NCBI RefSeq assembly: GCF_009856825.1
Contig: NZ_WVTD01000002.1
Location: forward strand, 1 to 64,000
Direction: 5' to 3'
DNA length: 64,000 nucleotides
Source: Novosphingobium silvae
Lineage (GTDB): Bacteria; Pseudomonadota; Alphaproteobacteria; Sphingomonadales; Sphingomonadaceae
The first letter of the stretch is position 1, and each line of letters begins with the position of its first letter. Positions 8,235 through 18,016 of this stretch are shown here, in pieces. Both the position numbers and the translations under genes were made by a program. Under the pieces are notes generated by a model. The model was not told where the DNA came from, ran no database searches, and saw nothing but the letters and a program-made list of their open reading frames with translations.

Positions 8235-9218
8235 ATGGATGTTGTTACACCGCTCTGGCCTCGTGATCTTCGATTATGCTTCGGAACTGCAAACATCTTG
8301 AATGGGCGAAGTGAAGTAGAAGCCGCACGCCTTATGGATGCAGCGCTCGACGAAGGAATACGGTACTTCGATACCGCGCCAATGTATTGTGGTGGCCACG
8401 CCGAACGCTTGGTTGGACATGTTGCCTGCCGTCGGCGGGGCAAGATGTTCATCGCCACGAAAGCTGGCATGCTGCCGCCGAGCACTTCGCTCCCGGCCCG
8501 GGCGGCACGCAGGATCGCTCAGGCGGCGGGTGTATCCCCTCCAGCCTTTGCAGTTCCGCCCAGCCGTCAATTTAAGCCGGTGCAGGTGGCGGCAAGCTTG
8601 CAGACCAGCCTTCGCCAGCTAGGCAAGAGTCGGATCGACATGCTCCTGCTCCACGAACCCAAGCCGCAGGACATAACCGACGATCTCCTGACCTTGCTTC
8701 AGGACCGCAGGGACCAAGGCGACATCGGTCAATTTGGGTTGGCAACCGGCAGACAGGCCACGAAGGACATTATGGCACGATATCCGGGGGTCTTTTCCTA
8801 CGCGCAGGTGCCGGACGCAATGGGCGATCGGAACGAAGTTGCCATCAGCCGTAGCGCCGCGACCATCATCGGAAGTCACTCTTTGTTGGGGGAGCGATTT
8901 GCCAGTTTGGTGAGGCGCCTGACTGCAGATGACCTCTTGCAGGCCCGGTGGCGAAGCACGCTGGGCATTGATGCGCTCGATACATCTGAACTCGCTAGGC
9001 TCTTCCTTGCGGAGGCGCTCGACTACAACGACGCAGGGCCGGTTCTGTTCTCCTCTGGCAACGCTCGGAACGTTCGCGCTAACGTCCGTCTGCTTTCAGA
9101 GCCGATTGATCGGCAGAAGATCGCGGCGCTGCGGGCCCTCGTCCAATGCATGGGCATAATTGAAGCCGAAACAAGCCCTCGCGAAGCCCGGCGTTCGAGC
9201 GCCCGACGGCGCCGATAG
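8235..9218 (+). CDS. Aldo/keto reductase family protein
   Basis: The ATG at 8235 follows GGAGG and gives 327 residues. The TIM-barrel family signatures are present: GTANILNGRSEVEA, the catalytic Asp and Tyr in RYFDTAPMYCGGHAE, the catalytic Lys in FIATKAGM, and the strand MLLLHEPKPQD. It should use NAD(P)H to interconvert a carbonyl and an alcohol. It is transcribed away from the GMC oxidoreductase across a 69-bp shared promoter region. An oxidoreductase plus AKR pair suggests interconversion of a sugar or polyol, perhaps in glycan synthesis, but that is inference. Confidence 0.85.
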   Translation: MDVVTPLWPRDLRLCFGTANILNGRSEVEAARLMDAALDEGIRYFDTAPMYCGGHAERLVGHVACRRRGKMFIATKAGMLPPSTSLPARAARRIAQAAGVSPPAFAVPPSRQFKPVQVAASLQTSLRQLGKSRIDMLLLHEPKPQDITDDLLTLLQDRRDQGDIGQFGLATGRQATKDIMARYPGVFSYAQVPDAMGDRNEVAISRSAATIIGSHSLLGERFASLVRRLTADDLLQARWRSTLGIDALDTSELARLFLAEALDYNDAGPVLFSSGNARNVRANVRLLSEPIDRQKIAALRALVQCMGIIEAETSPREARRSSARRRR

Positions 9219-9340
9219 AGTCTGCAGCGACACCATGCCAAAGATGGATGTGACAGGCGAAAACGGCTGTGGATAAGTTTTCGCCGTGGAACGAAGGCTG
9301 TTGCAAAATCATCGAAAGATCTTAAAGGCGCTGTCGGAAC

Positions 9341-9416
<76 letters not shown>

Positions 9417-9498
9417 TCCCCTTCTCACTTGCCCCTAAGGCGCCCGGATAAAAGGCGGCGCAGTGCTCGCTGGCGACGTGGCACGGATGCTCGCGCGT

Positions 9499-9813
9499 TC
9501 ACTCTATAGTGACACCATAGAGCTTTCCCAGATCCTCGATCAACCGTCCGCTGAGCGCATCGACAAACTCCAGGCCAACTTTCTCGTCACTGAGCCAGCG
9601 AACCTGTGCTTCGATCGGCTTGAGATGAGCGACATTCAAGCGCAGGCGCTCCCCCGGAACGAATGCGCTACTGCTGCCGACAATGCTGCACCCACCTTGT
9701 GAGATATCGCCAAGCTCCACCGGAAAGACGTGCCAGCTCGACTTGCGACATCGTGCGTGCAGCAGCACCGTGTGCCTGGCAGCCAGCCGATCGCCCTGTT
9801 CATTGTCCTGCAT
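9499..9813 (-). CDS. PilZ-domain protein
   Basis: A 104-residue single-domain protein starting MQDNEQGDRLAARHTVLLHARCRK, with a GGGGAAG just upstream of the ATG. The PilZ pattern is visible. An RxxxR-like region near residues 13-22 (ARHTVLLHAR) precedes strand and turn GDISQGGCSIVG, the (D/N)xSxxG motif that binds cyclic di-GMP. Later strands include RLRLNVAHLKPIEAQVRWLSDEKVGLEF. The first Arg motif is imperfect, so c-di-GMP binding is likely but not certain. It stands alone downstream of tRNA-Lys. Confidence 0.85.
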   Translation of the reverse strand: MQDNEQGDRLAARHTVLLHARCRKSSWHVFPVELGDISQGGCSIVGSSSAFVPGERLRLNVAHLKPIEAQVRWLSDEKVGLEFVDALSGRLIEDLGKLYGVTIE

Positions 9814-9875
9814 GTGCTTCCCCCGATAACGCAGGACTAGTACGTAGCCTCGAGAAGTAAATCGGACGTTTCGTT

Positions 9876-10070
9876 TCAGTCCGGAACGACTTTCTCAGGC
9901 TGCTCTTCAGGACCCCCCGTAACCGCGATCGCGTGATCGATCGATTTCGCCTTCTCGACGATCGTTCGGCTCACGTTCTGGTAGCGCTCGTCGAAGTCGG
10001 GCTCGCGGCTGCAGGCCACCAAGGTGGCAACTGCAGCAACGAGCGTGACGATGTTCAGGGCTCGACGCAT
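9876..10070 (-). CDS. Small lipoprotein coupled to tamB
   Basis: A 64-residue protein starting MRRALNIVTLVAAVATLVACSRE. It has a lipoprotein signal peptide with a lipobox (TLVAC) and the lipidated Cys at position 20. The mature part of about 45 residues is charged and probably helical (DERYQNVSRTIVEKAKSIDHA). Its ATG overlaps the tamB stop (TGATG), so it is translated from the tamA-tamB message. Position suggests a role with the TamAB envelope machinery, but there is no direct evidence. A longer in-frame ORF upstream is coding sequence of tamB read in another frame. Confidence 0.7.
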   Translation of the reverse strand: MRRALNIVTLVAAVATLVACSREPDFDERYQNVSRTIVEKAKSIDHAIAVTGGPEEQPEKVVPD

Positions 10071-13000
10071 CAATAGTCCTTCTTGATGCGCACGTTGAGG
10101 CTGTTGACGCCCGAACCGCCTGCCTGGCTCAGCACCGAAAGCCACTTCGTCACGCTGACTTCAAGCTGGGTGGCGGTAAAGCCGCGCGCGTCGGTGATCA
10201 GTTCGACATATATATCGTCGGTCAGGTACTGACCCGCAGCCACCGCGGTTCCGCGTCCTGTGGCCTCATCGGCGCCCAGGATGCGAAGCCGATCGATACC
10301 GGTCGCCGAACGCAGCTTTCCTAGGGGGTTCAGCCCGCCTCCGCTTCCACGCAGCGAGTTGAGCGAGGATGCCAGTTGCACTGCCTGGATCGCCGAAAGA
10401 TTGGCGATCGAGCTTCCAAAAAGGATGCGCGACAGGACTTCGTCATCCGGAAGGCTTGGCGTCGACGAGAAATCGATCTGCGGATTGAACGCCTGCCCCG
10501 TCACGTTGACGCTTACAGCAATGTCTTCGATGTCCTCCGTGGCGGTGATTGCCACCGTCGGATCGATCGTCTGCCCGCCGGTGAAGGATACCAGGCCCTT
10601 GGTGATTTCGAAGGAGCGGCCGGCAAAGCCGAGAGTGCCGCGAACCAGTTCCACCTCGCCGGCCACCGATGGTGCAGCGCTGGTTCCCGTTACGCGGAAG
10701 TCGGCGCTCCATTCAGATTCCAGTCCCATTCCCGAAACATAGAGCTTTTCGGGAGCACGCAGGCGCAGGTCGAGCCGTACCAGTGCAAAGGCACTTGGTC
10801 CGGTGGTTGCGGGTTCGTCACCAGAGATGCGCTGCGGCCCCACTGGCGGCTTGAAGCGGACGCCGGTCAGGCGGGGCACTTGTGCCGAGCCTTGGCGCAC
10901 GATTTCATACCGGGTTTCTGGAAGCCTGATCTCGCCTGCGAGGAGTGCCGGCTGTCCTGCCGCCTTTGTCAGATGCAGATCTCCCGAAGCGGTGGCGGAA
11001 AGTGCGTCGCTGCGGGCCAGGCGGGCCTCGTCAAGCTTGACCCGCAGATCCATGGGATAGCCCGCGTCAGCCGCAAGGCTTACCCGGCCGTTGGCGCTGA
11101 CGCTTCCGCTGCCAGCCCGCGCAGTCAAGGATGTGAGTTCGAGAGTGTTGCCCGTGAACTTGCCGGAGATGGCCATGGAGCTGAGCCGCGTTCCGTAAGC
11201 CTGGTTCTCGTACACGAGATCACGCCCCTGGATGACCCCGTTGATGCACGGGTCCGACACACGGCACGAGAAGTCTGCCGCGAGCCCGATCGGACCTGAG
11301 AAAGTTTGCCCCGACAGGCCGGCGAAAGAGAAGAGAGTATCAGCCGGCCCGTTGTAGCGAATGCCGCCACCCAGTGGGGCTTCCAGCAGACGCGTCGTCC
11401 AAGACCCGGCCCCTGCTCCCAGCGGACGCAGGCTCGCCACCATGCGGCCGATCACGCTCCCGCGCCGACGGAAGACCATGCGAGCTTCTCCGCCGTCGTC
11501 CAGCAGCTTGCCGACGAAATTGATGTCGACAGGCTGGCTAACGGCACTTGAACTGGTGCGCGTGAAGTCATCCAGCGTCAGCCGCGCGTCCGCGCGGGGG
11601 AAGGCAGATGTGTTTGCCTGCTCGAAGTCGAGGCTGCCGCTGGCCTTGCCACCGATCCCGTAGCCAGGAACGAAGGCATTGACGATCGCCATGTCGATCC
11701 CTTCGAGGCGGCTCTGGATTTTCATCCCGTTACCGTAAGTTCCGGCTATCTTTGCATTGCCCCCACCGAACGCGATCTGCGTGGGCAGCAGTTCATAGCC
11801 ATTGTCCTTCGGGATGATGCGCGCGGGCGTGCTGGTCTTGAGATCAAGTCCGCGCACCCGCCCTTGCAGCGCCACGCGCCAGATCTCAGGTTGAAGGTCG
11901 GCGTTCAGCCCCAGGCGGAATGGCACGCCGCTCACTCCCTCGATCAAACCCTTGGCTTTGCCGCGACCGTCACGGTAATCGACGATTACGCGAGCCGCCG
12001 CCAGATCGAGCGCACCGACGCTGGTTCCCGCGATCTGGGCGTCGGCAACGACATAGGGGCTATCATATAGAACCGCGCGGCCATCGATGATGGCGGATCC
12101 GATGGAAAGCTCGGCCGGTCCCTGGAAGTTGGCGTTTCGTGCCCTAAGATTGAAATCGACGGCCTGATACTTGCCTTCGGCATCCAGACGAACAAGCCCG
12201 CCAATGCCGTTTCCGTTTGCGGTCAGCTGCCCGGAGAAAGGACCGGTCCGCGTCTGGACGATGCGACCGGCGAACTCCACGCCCGACAGATTGGCCTTGT
12301 TGATCTGAACCGACGTGGCCGCTCCCAGCCCGAGGTTCACATCCGCGGTAAGCGGGCCGTAATCCGTGTCAGCCTTTGCATCGAGGTGGTAACCGCCCGG
12401 AGCGCCCTTGATACGAGCATCAAGGTTAGCAAGGCCGATGCCCAGCCCGGGGCGCTCGGCTGTAATGTGAGCATCGGGGTTCTGAATGGTGCCGATGACA
12501 CGGACGCCGAGCGCGCCATACTGCTTGGACGTCCCCTTTGCGGCGAGGGATATTCGTCCATTAGGCGACCAGCTTCCCTGCCCGTTCGTGACCTGTAGCA
12601 AAGGCGCGTTCAGCCGGACGCCCGAGAAGCGCGCCACGCCATCCGAACCATACCGCACGTTCGAGGAGGCCGAGAAGTTGCCGCCGAGGTAAGTCTGGAG
12701 GCTCTCGTTCAGAAGTCGCGTGGAGCGTGCCCTGACCGTACCTTGCAGGGCGAAGCCCTGTCCTTCGGTCTTGAGGTCCATATCGGTGTTGATGTCGAAG
12801 ATACCGACACTATCGAGACGATAGTTGTCGATCCTTCCATCGACTGCACCCGTGTAGAGGCCCTTGCTCATGTCGGCTAGCAGGATCAGCTTGGCGTCGA
12901 TCCGATCCGAACGCAGCCGCATGTTGTCCGAAAGAATGCGTGGGCCTTCGATTGCTAGGTCGCCGTTCAGCGAAACGTTTGCAAGGCTGCCGCCAGCGAC

Positions 13001-14353
13001 GGTGTCGAGACCGGTTATGCGGCCAACCCTTGCTGCTACGGGGATCATGATGTGGTCGGCATCGACTGTAGCCGCGCCTCGAGCCGAGAGGTTCTCGAGC
13101 CCCATGTCGTTCATGACGATCCGACGCGCAGCGAGTTGATAGTTGACGGTCGGCGTCGCGAATGCGCCATCCAAAGCCAGGTTGGCGGTCAGCCCTGCCC
13201 CGCTCAGGTTCTCGGCGATCGCGGACGGCTTGGTAAGCACGAGCGCAAGCTTTAGGTCGTCGAAACTGTTTTCCGACAGATCGACCACACCGTCAGGCGT
13301 GAGGTTGAACGCATCGCTCCAGATCCTGCCGGTCAACTTGGCGCGGCGCTTTTCGAAGGCAGCCACGATGTCGAGGTTCATGACCGGGCCCAGCAGGTTG
13401 GCGATCGGTCCGGTGAAGAGCCGGGCAATGCGCGTCGGCCCCTTGATCGCGAACGTGCCGTTTCGGGCCGTCAGCGCCAGGCGCGTGAGTTCGCCGCCGC
13501 CATGATCCGCGTTAAGGTTGCCGTTCCATGCAGCCCAGTCGCCCTTGCCGGCGAGCCTGAGCGTGGTGGGTTCGTTCAGCCCGGCGAGCGTGGCGATGAG
13601 CCCGCCGCGAGGGGCCTCCATGTCGAGATCGATATCAAGCCTATTATTCTCAGGCACCGCATCAAGCAGAACCTTGAAGCGATCGCCACCGCCCTTGCCT
13701 GCGACAGCTATGGTGCCACCCTTGGCGTCGATCTGGGCACGACCATCGGCAATGTGGGCCTGCCCCGCGACTGTCATGATCCGCCGCTGTCCCGACACCG
13801 GGGGTTCGGCGATGAAACGGTCTATGCGCAGGTTGCCGATGTCGATGTCGAGGTCGGGCAGCAGAGGAGCATCACTGGGCGGCGTCTCTCGAAATTGCGG
13901 AGAGCGGCGCAGGACGACCCGCTGGGCCGTGGCGCTGCGAACGTCGACATGGTTATCCAGGTAGGCGAAAGGACGCCAGTCAACCCGAATCTCGGGCGAG
14001 TACAGGAATTCGCCGCGCAGATCGCGGACCGAAAGCCCGCGAAGAACCATCTTGCCGTAAAGCGAACCGTCGATCCGTGCGACCGAGATCCGCATGCCGT
14101 TCTGGAACTCCAGGCCGGCAATCTGGTCGGCGACGAAGCGGCGGCCTGGTCCCGTGTTGATGCCCAGGATAACGGCAAGCAGAAATGCGACGAGGCCGAG
14201 CAGCACGAAGGCAACTGTCTTGAGCGCCCTTACCCTGATCTTGTGCCACCGGGAATGTCGAGGCGTGGCGCCTTCTGCTTCGGTCGAAACGGTAACCACC
14301 TGCTGCTCGGCGCCTTGGTTGCTGGATGCGATGATATCGTCGGGTCCGGACAT
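10070..14353 (-). CDS. tamB: Translocation and assembly module protein TamB
   Basis: A 1427-residue protein with one N-terminal membrane helix (about residues 30-55, VAFVLLGLVAFLLAVILGI) and a very long region of repeated amphipathic beta strands. The family's conserved C-terminal DUF490 domain (about the last 350 residues) ends with VTKWLSVLSQAGGSG and a closing NVRIKKDY. TamB spans the periplasm as a beta-groove from the inner membrane to TamA and is linked to autotransporter assembly and lipid transport to the outer membrane. The start overlaps the tamA stop as TGATG. Length is normal for alphaproteobacteria. Confidence 0.95.
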   Translation of the reverse strand: MSGPDDIIASSNQGAEQQVVTVSTEAEGATPRHSRWHKIRVRALKTVAFVLLGLVAFLLAVILGINTGPGRRFVADQIAGLEFQNGMRISVARIDGSLYGKMVLRGLSVRDLRGEFLYSPEIRVDWRPFAYLDNHVDVRSATAQRVVLRRSPQFRETPPSDAPLLPDLDIDIGNLRIDRFIAEPPVSGQRRIMTVAGQAHIADGRAQIDAKGGTIAVAGKGGGDRFKVLLDAVPENNRLDIDLDMEAPRGGLIATLAGLNEPTTLRLAGKGDWAAWNGNLNADHGGGELTRLALTARNGTFAIKGPTRIARLFTGPIANLLGPVMNLDIVAAFEKRRAKLTGRIWSDAFNLTPDGVVDLSENSFDDLKLALVLTKPSAIAENLSGAGLTANLALDGAFATPTVNYQLAARRIVMNDMGLENLSARGAATVDADHIMIPVAARVGRITGLDTVAGGSLANVSLNGDLAIEGPRILSDNMRLRSDRIDAKLILLADMSKGLYTGAVDGRIDNYRLDSVGIFDINTDMDLKTEGQGFALQGTVRARSTRLLNESLQTYLGGNFSASSNVRYGSDGVARFSGVRLNAPLLQVTNGQGSWSPNGRISLAAKGTSKQYGALGVRVIGTIQNPDAHITAERPGLGIGLANLDARIKGAPGGYHLDAKADTDYGPLTADVNLGLGAATSVQINKANLSGVEFAGRIVQTRTGPFSGQLTANGNGIGGLVRLDAEGKYQAVDFNLRARNANFQGPAELSIGSAIIDGRAVLYDSPYVVADAQIAGTSVGALDLAAARVIVDYRDGRGKAKGLIEGVSGVPFRLGLNADLQPEIWRVALQGRVRGLDLKTSTPARIIPKDNGYELLPTQIAFGGGNAKIAGTYGNGMKIQSRLEGIDMAIVNAFVPGYGIGGKASGSLDFEQANTSAFPRADARLTLDDFTRTSSSAVSQPVDINFVGKLLDDGGEARMVFRRRGSVIGRMVASLRPLGAGAGSWTTRLLEAPLGGGIRYNGPADTLFSFAGLSGQTFSGPIGLAADFSCRVSDPCINGVIQGRDLVYENQAYGTRLSSMAISGKFTGNTLELTSLTARAGSGSVSANGRVSLAADAGYPMDLRVKLDEARLARSDALSATASGDLHLTKAAGQPALLAGEIRLPETRYEIVRQGSAQVPRLTGVRFKPPVGPQRISGDEPATTGPSAFALVRLDLRLRAPEKLYVSGMGLESEWSADFRVTGTSAAPSVAGEVELVRGTLGFAGRSFEITKGLVSFTGGQTIDPTVAITATEDIEDIAVSVNVTGQAFNPQIDFSSTPSLPDDEVLSRILFGSSIANLSAIQAVQLASSLNSLRGSGGGLNPLGKLRSATGIDRLRILGADEATGRGTAVAAGQYLTDDIYVELITDARGFTATQLEVSVTKWLSVLSQAGGSGVNSLNVRIKKDY

Positions 14354-16659
14354 CAGAATGCCTGCCCGATCGAGACGTAGATGTTGAAACGCGACTCGCC
14401 CGGCTTGCGGCCCAGCGGAGTTGCGACATCGAGGCGGACCGGCCCGAAGTTCGTGTAGAAACGTCCGCCGATGCCCACGCCGTAGCGCAGATCAGAGAAC
14501 TGCGGCATCGTTTCACGGTAGGCCTGACCGGCATCGACGAAGGCGACGACGCCATAGTTGCCGAACCGATAGCGAGCTTCGAACGATCCCTCGTTCAGGC
14601 TGCGGCCGCCGACCGGATTGCCGTCCGGCGCCTGTTCGCCAAGCGCCTGATACGCATATCCCCGGACGGAGCCACCACCGCCCGCATAGAGACGGCGCGA
14701 AGGGGCAATGTCGAAGAGCCCCGCGCCCTGTATCGTACCAACGCGAACGCGCGCGGCCAGCACGAGGCTGTCGGTCACCGAGTAGTACGTCGAGGCGTCG
14801 AGCCGCCCGCGAACATAGGGATCGAAACCGCCGCGCACCGTGGCTTCTGGTTGCAGCAGCATGGTCGCGCGGTAGCCCTTCGTCGGGTTCAAAAGGTCAT
14901 CGGAGGTGTCAAACCCGACCTGTCCGTTGACGCCTGCGACGTAATAGGTGTTGCGCTTGCGTCCGCGCGTCGCCGCATCGTAATCGGTTTCGGCAGTCGC
15001 CAGGAACTCGACGCCAAATGCGTAGGTGTACCGCTTCTGCCAGATCGGAGTGGAATCGCGCGCGATGCGCGCAGCCAGGCGGCCGGTGTAGGCGCTATAG
15101 GCGTCGTAGTCGTTGTGAAAGGCCTCGGCCACCAGTTCGAATGTCCGGTCTCGCTTCCCCGCGTTCGAGCGGCGGAACGTCACGCCCGCACCCTGCTGCC
15201 GGGTGCCAAGAATGGCATTCGCTATCAGGGCGCCTTCAGGAGGGAACATGTTGCGATGGGTCCAGGTCGCCTGCGCGGTGATGCCCTCTCCCGCCGCGTA
15301 GCCAAGGGATCCGGCGATCGTCCGCGGCGGTCCTGCATCCTGCTGCACGTGCAACTGCACGTATTCGGTGCCATCGCCTGCCGCCTCGCCGGTCTTGCGC
15401 GGCTCCACCGCGACCGTCGAGAACAGGCTGGTGGCGACGAGCGCCTTGCGCAAGTCGTCGACCTTGCGGCTATCATATAGCTCGCCTCGCTTGAAGCGGG
15501 CCAGAACCTGGATGTGATCGGCATCGAAAGCCAGGTCACCGTCGGTGGTGAAACCGCCGAAGCGTCCGCGCGGGCCGATCGTGACAGGCAAGGTATATTC
15601 ACCCTTTGCCGTCGCCTGGTCGAGGAGGATGTCTCGTTGACCCACTTCCGCAAACGGATAGCCATTCTCAGGAAGAGCCACGGCGATCTTGGCTTCGGCA
15701 CCTTGGACGCGCTCCGCAACGATCGGTTCACCCACTTTCAGAGCGAAATTGTCTGCAATCAGGTTCGGCGGCGATGTCGGGTCCGCATTGATGACTATGT
15801 TCGAGAAAGTATACCGCTGGCCCGGCTGAACATCGATCACTGCCGTGGCCGTAGGGTCGGCCTGATCGCCCGGTGCTTCCATGCGAGTGCGTACGGTAGG
15901 GCTGTACCATCCCTCGGACGCCAGCACCGTCTCCATCAGCTGGCCGTCTTCCGTCAGACGAGCCGAGATCATCGCGGTATTGGCCGCCTTCCCGTCGCCC
16001 TTCTCCAGCGCCGAAAGAGACTGGAACTGATCCTTGAGGTTGGTTTCGGTTTCCTTGTCCGCAAGGTCGAGGCCGCGAAGATCGACGCGATAACGGACTT
16101 CTACATCCTTGTCGTCGTCAGGCGCCTCGTCCGCGAAGCGAACCGGCGTCACTTCGAACTGGTCGAGCGGCGGCAGCGGGGCCACCAACTCGGCGTCACG
16201 CACCGGCGCGTCGCCAACCTCCTCGTTTGCATCGGCATCGGCAAGGGCCGGATCTCCCAAGGGCGGCGCAGTGCCCGCATTCGGTTTTGCACCCGCCTGC
16301 TCCTCGGCAATGCGACGCTCGAACGCCTCGATCGATTCCAATGGGGCATCAAGCGCCGGGTCAGAGGACGCGTCGAGTTCGGGCACGGAAGCGTTGAACT
16401 CATCGTCCGGGATGATCGGCGCTACGTCGGGCAGCGGAGGCGCGGCAGGCGGCGTGGGAACCGGAACGTTTCCGGCGCGAACCTCGGCATCGTCCACGGT
16501 TGCAGGAGCCGCGCTCGTCGTGGTCGCGGTCCCGGCGTCCTGCGCCATGGCCGTGGAAGAAATCGCAGAAACGGTAAGCGCGATAGCTATCGCCTTGCTG
16601 GCGCAGCTGCTGCGCAACACAAGGGAACAAGGCGCACGATGGTCGATTAGCCTAGACAT
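14353..16659 (-). CDS. tamA: Outer-membrane assembly protein TamA (BamA/TamA superfamily)
   Basis: The ATG at 16659 gives 768 residues; a TTG two codons upstream is possible. There is a signal peptide (IAIALTVSAISSTAMAQD) and then an unusually long acidic, Pro/Ala-rich linker (about residues 40-180). POTRA domains follow (about 190-450, e.g. VEVRYRVDLRGLDL and AVIDVQPGQRYTFSNI). The C-terminal 16-strand Omp85 barrel contains YAGGGGSVRGYAYQALG and the terminal strand FNIYVSIGQAF with the usual final Phe. It inserts beta-barrel proteins together with TamB, encoded next. The gene diverges from the YihY-family gene. Confidence 0.93.
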   Translation of the reverse strand: MSRLIDHRAPCSLVLRSSCASKAIAIALTVSAISSTAMAQDAGTATTTSAAPATVDDAEVRAGNVPVPTPPAAPPLPDVAPIIPDDEFNASVPELDASSDPALDAPLESIEAFERRIAEEQAGAKPNAGTAPPLGDPALADADANEEVGDAPVRDAELVAPLPPLDQFEVTPVRFADEAPDDDKDVEVRYRVDLRGLDLADKETETNLKDQFQSLSALEKGDGKAANTAMISARLTEDGQLMETVLASEGWYSPTVRTRMEAPGDQADPTATAVIDVQPGQRYTFSNIVINADPTSPPNLIADNFALKVGEPIVAERVQGAEAKIAVALPENGYPFAEVGQRDILLDQATAKGEYTLPVTIGPRGRFGGFTTDGDLAFDADHIQVLARFKRGELYDSRKVDDLRKALVATSLFSTVAVEPRKTGEAAGDGTEYVQLHVQQDAGPPRTIAGSLGYAAGEGITAQATWTHRNMFPPEGALIANAILGTRQQGAGVTFRRSNAGKRDRTFELVAEAFHNDYDAYSAYTGRLAARIARDSTPIWQKRYTYAFGVEFLATAETDYDAATRGRKRNTYYVAGVNGQVGFDTSDDLLNPTKGYRATMLLQPEATVRGGFDPYVRGRLDASTYYSVTDSLVLAARVRVGTIQGAGLFDIAPSRRLYAGGGGSVRGYAYQALGEQAPDGNPVGGRSLNEGSFEARYRFGNYGVVAFVDAGQAYRETMPQFSDLRYGVGIGGRFYTNFGPVRLDVATPLGRKPGESRFNIYVSIGQAF

Positions 16660-16775
16660 GGACAACGCGACGAATCACCCCTTTGCCGGACCGGCAAGCC
16701 CGGCCCCTCCTCAAAATGCCTATCGCACCGGTCCTGTGAAAGTTCCCTCGTTCACACAAGCTGGAAAGCATTAAC

Positions 16776-17861
16776 GTGAATTCAGCCGAGAATGAACAGG
16801 ATGGTGCTTCTTCTCCGAAGCCGGCCAAAACCCCCGGCTCGGATGCGAGCAGTCCTCTGAAGATGCCGCGCGCTGCCTGGGCCCGGGTCTTGAAGCGGGT
16901 GTGGGTCATGATCGGCTTTCACGAGCTTGGCCTGCTATCGGCGGGGCTGGCCTTCTATACTTTTCTCGCCATAACGCCGCTGATTGCGGCAACCGTGATG
17001 GTCTACGGCCTTGTCGCGGACGTCGCGATGGTGCGCAAGCAGATCGCCGCGGTCGTTGATGTGGTCCCGGCCGATGTCGCACGGCTTCTCGAAGAGCAGT
17101 TGATCAACATTATCTCCACCAATGCCGGCGTGACCGGAGTGGCGCTGGTGATCGCGCTTTTCTTCGCGGTCTACGGCGCGATGCGCGCTGCCGGCGGGAT
17201 GATGAGCGCGCTCAACATCATAAACGAGGAGCGCGAGACACGCAGCATGGTGGCGACGACCCTTCGGACCGGAGGGCTTACCCTTGCAGCCATCCTGCTC
17301 GTGCTGACAGGTGTCCTGTCGGGCGGTGTCTTCGCATGGCTGCAGACGCAGACTTCCGTCTACCTGGGTGGCGCAACGCAGTTCCTGTTCAAGCTGCTTA
17401 CGTGGACCTTCGCCATCGCACTCGGCAGCGCCGGTTTCGCGCTGATCATGCGGTATGGCCCGGATCGCAGGCCCGCGAAGTGGCGCTGGCTTGCGCCGGG
17501 GGCTCTCCTTGCGACGCTCCTGTGGCTGGCGGTGTCGTTCGGCTTTTCTCTCTATGTGGCTTACATCAGCAACTACAGCGCCACATACGGCTCGCTCTCA
17601 GCCATCGTGGTTTTCCTCATGTGGCTGTTTCTGTCGGCGTACGGCGTACTCCTGGGCGCTCTTGTCAACGCCGAGATCGAGCGTCAGACCTTCTGCGACA
17701 CGACCGTTGGTCCGTCCCGCCCTGCGGGGCAGCGCGGCGCGGTGCTGGCTGATGTCATCGACGACCATATCCCCTCGGTCGACCAGCTGGATAAACACAA
17801 GCGCCGCCGCGCCGAAAAGGAGCGTCAGAAGGCAGACGGGACGCTCACCCCTGGGCAGTGA
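16776..17861 (+). CDS. YihY/BrkB family inner-membrane protein
   Basis: A 361-residue protein from a GTG at 16776 (GGAAAG upstream). After a hydrophilic 45-residue N-terminus come about six membrane helices. The family signature GLLSAGLAFYTFLAITPLI is near residue 50, and GPDRRPAKWRWLAPGALLATL is in the middle. The C-terminal tail is charged (DKHKRRRAEKERQKADGT). YihY proteins were once called ribonuclease BN, wrongly. They are integral membrane proteins of unclear role that may work with TamB/AsmA-type envelope lipid transport, which fits the neighbourhood. Confidence 0.9.
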   Translation: MNSAENEQDGASSPKPAKTPGSDASSPLKMPRAAWARVLKRVWVMIGFHELGLLSAGLAFYTFLAITPLIAATVMVYGLVADVAMVRKQIAAVVDVVPADVARLLEEQLINIISTNAGVTGVALVIALFFAVYGAMRAAGGMMSALNIINEERETRSMVATTLRTGGLTLAAILLVLTGVLSGGVFAWLQTQTSVYLGGATQFLFKLLTWTFAIALGSAGFALIMRYGPDRRPAKWRWLAPGALLATLLWLAVSFGFSLYVAYISNYSATYGSLSAIVVFLMWLFLSAYGVLLGALVNAEIERQTFCDTTVGPSRPAGQRGAVLADVIDDHIPSVDQLDKHKRRRAEKERQKADGTLTPGQ

Positions 17862-18016
17862 AAGAAAGCGGCTGCCGCTTCCAGCGAGTTGAGCCCTCAA
17901 ATCGTGTCAGCGATCAGCCTTTCCCCCGATTGATACGACGCACCCAGAGAGCCTAGCAACTGACCCTGAGATCGGCCGAGCCGTCAATGGCGGCTGCGAG
18001 GAGGAGGATTAGCAAG

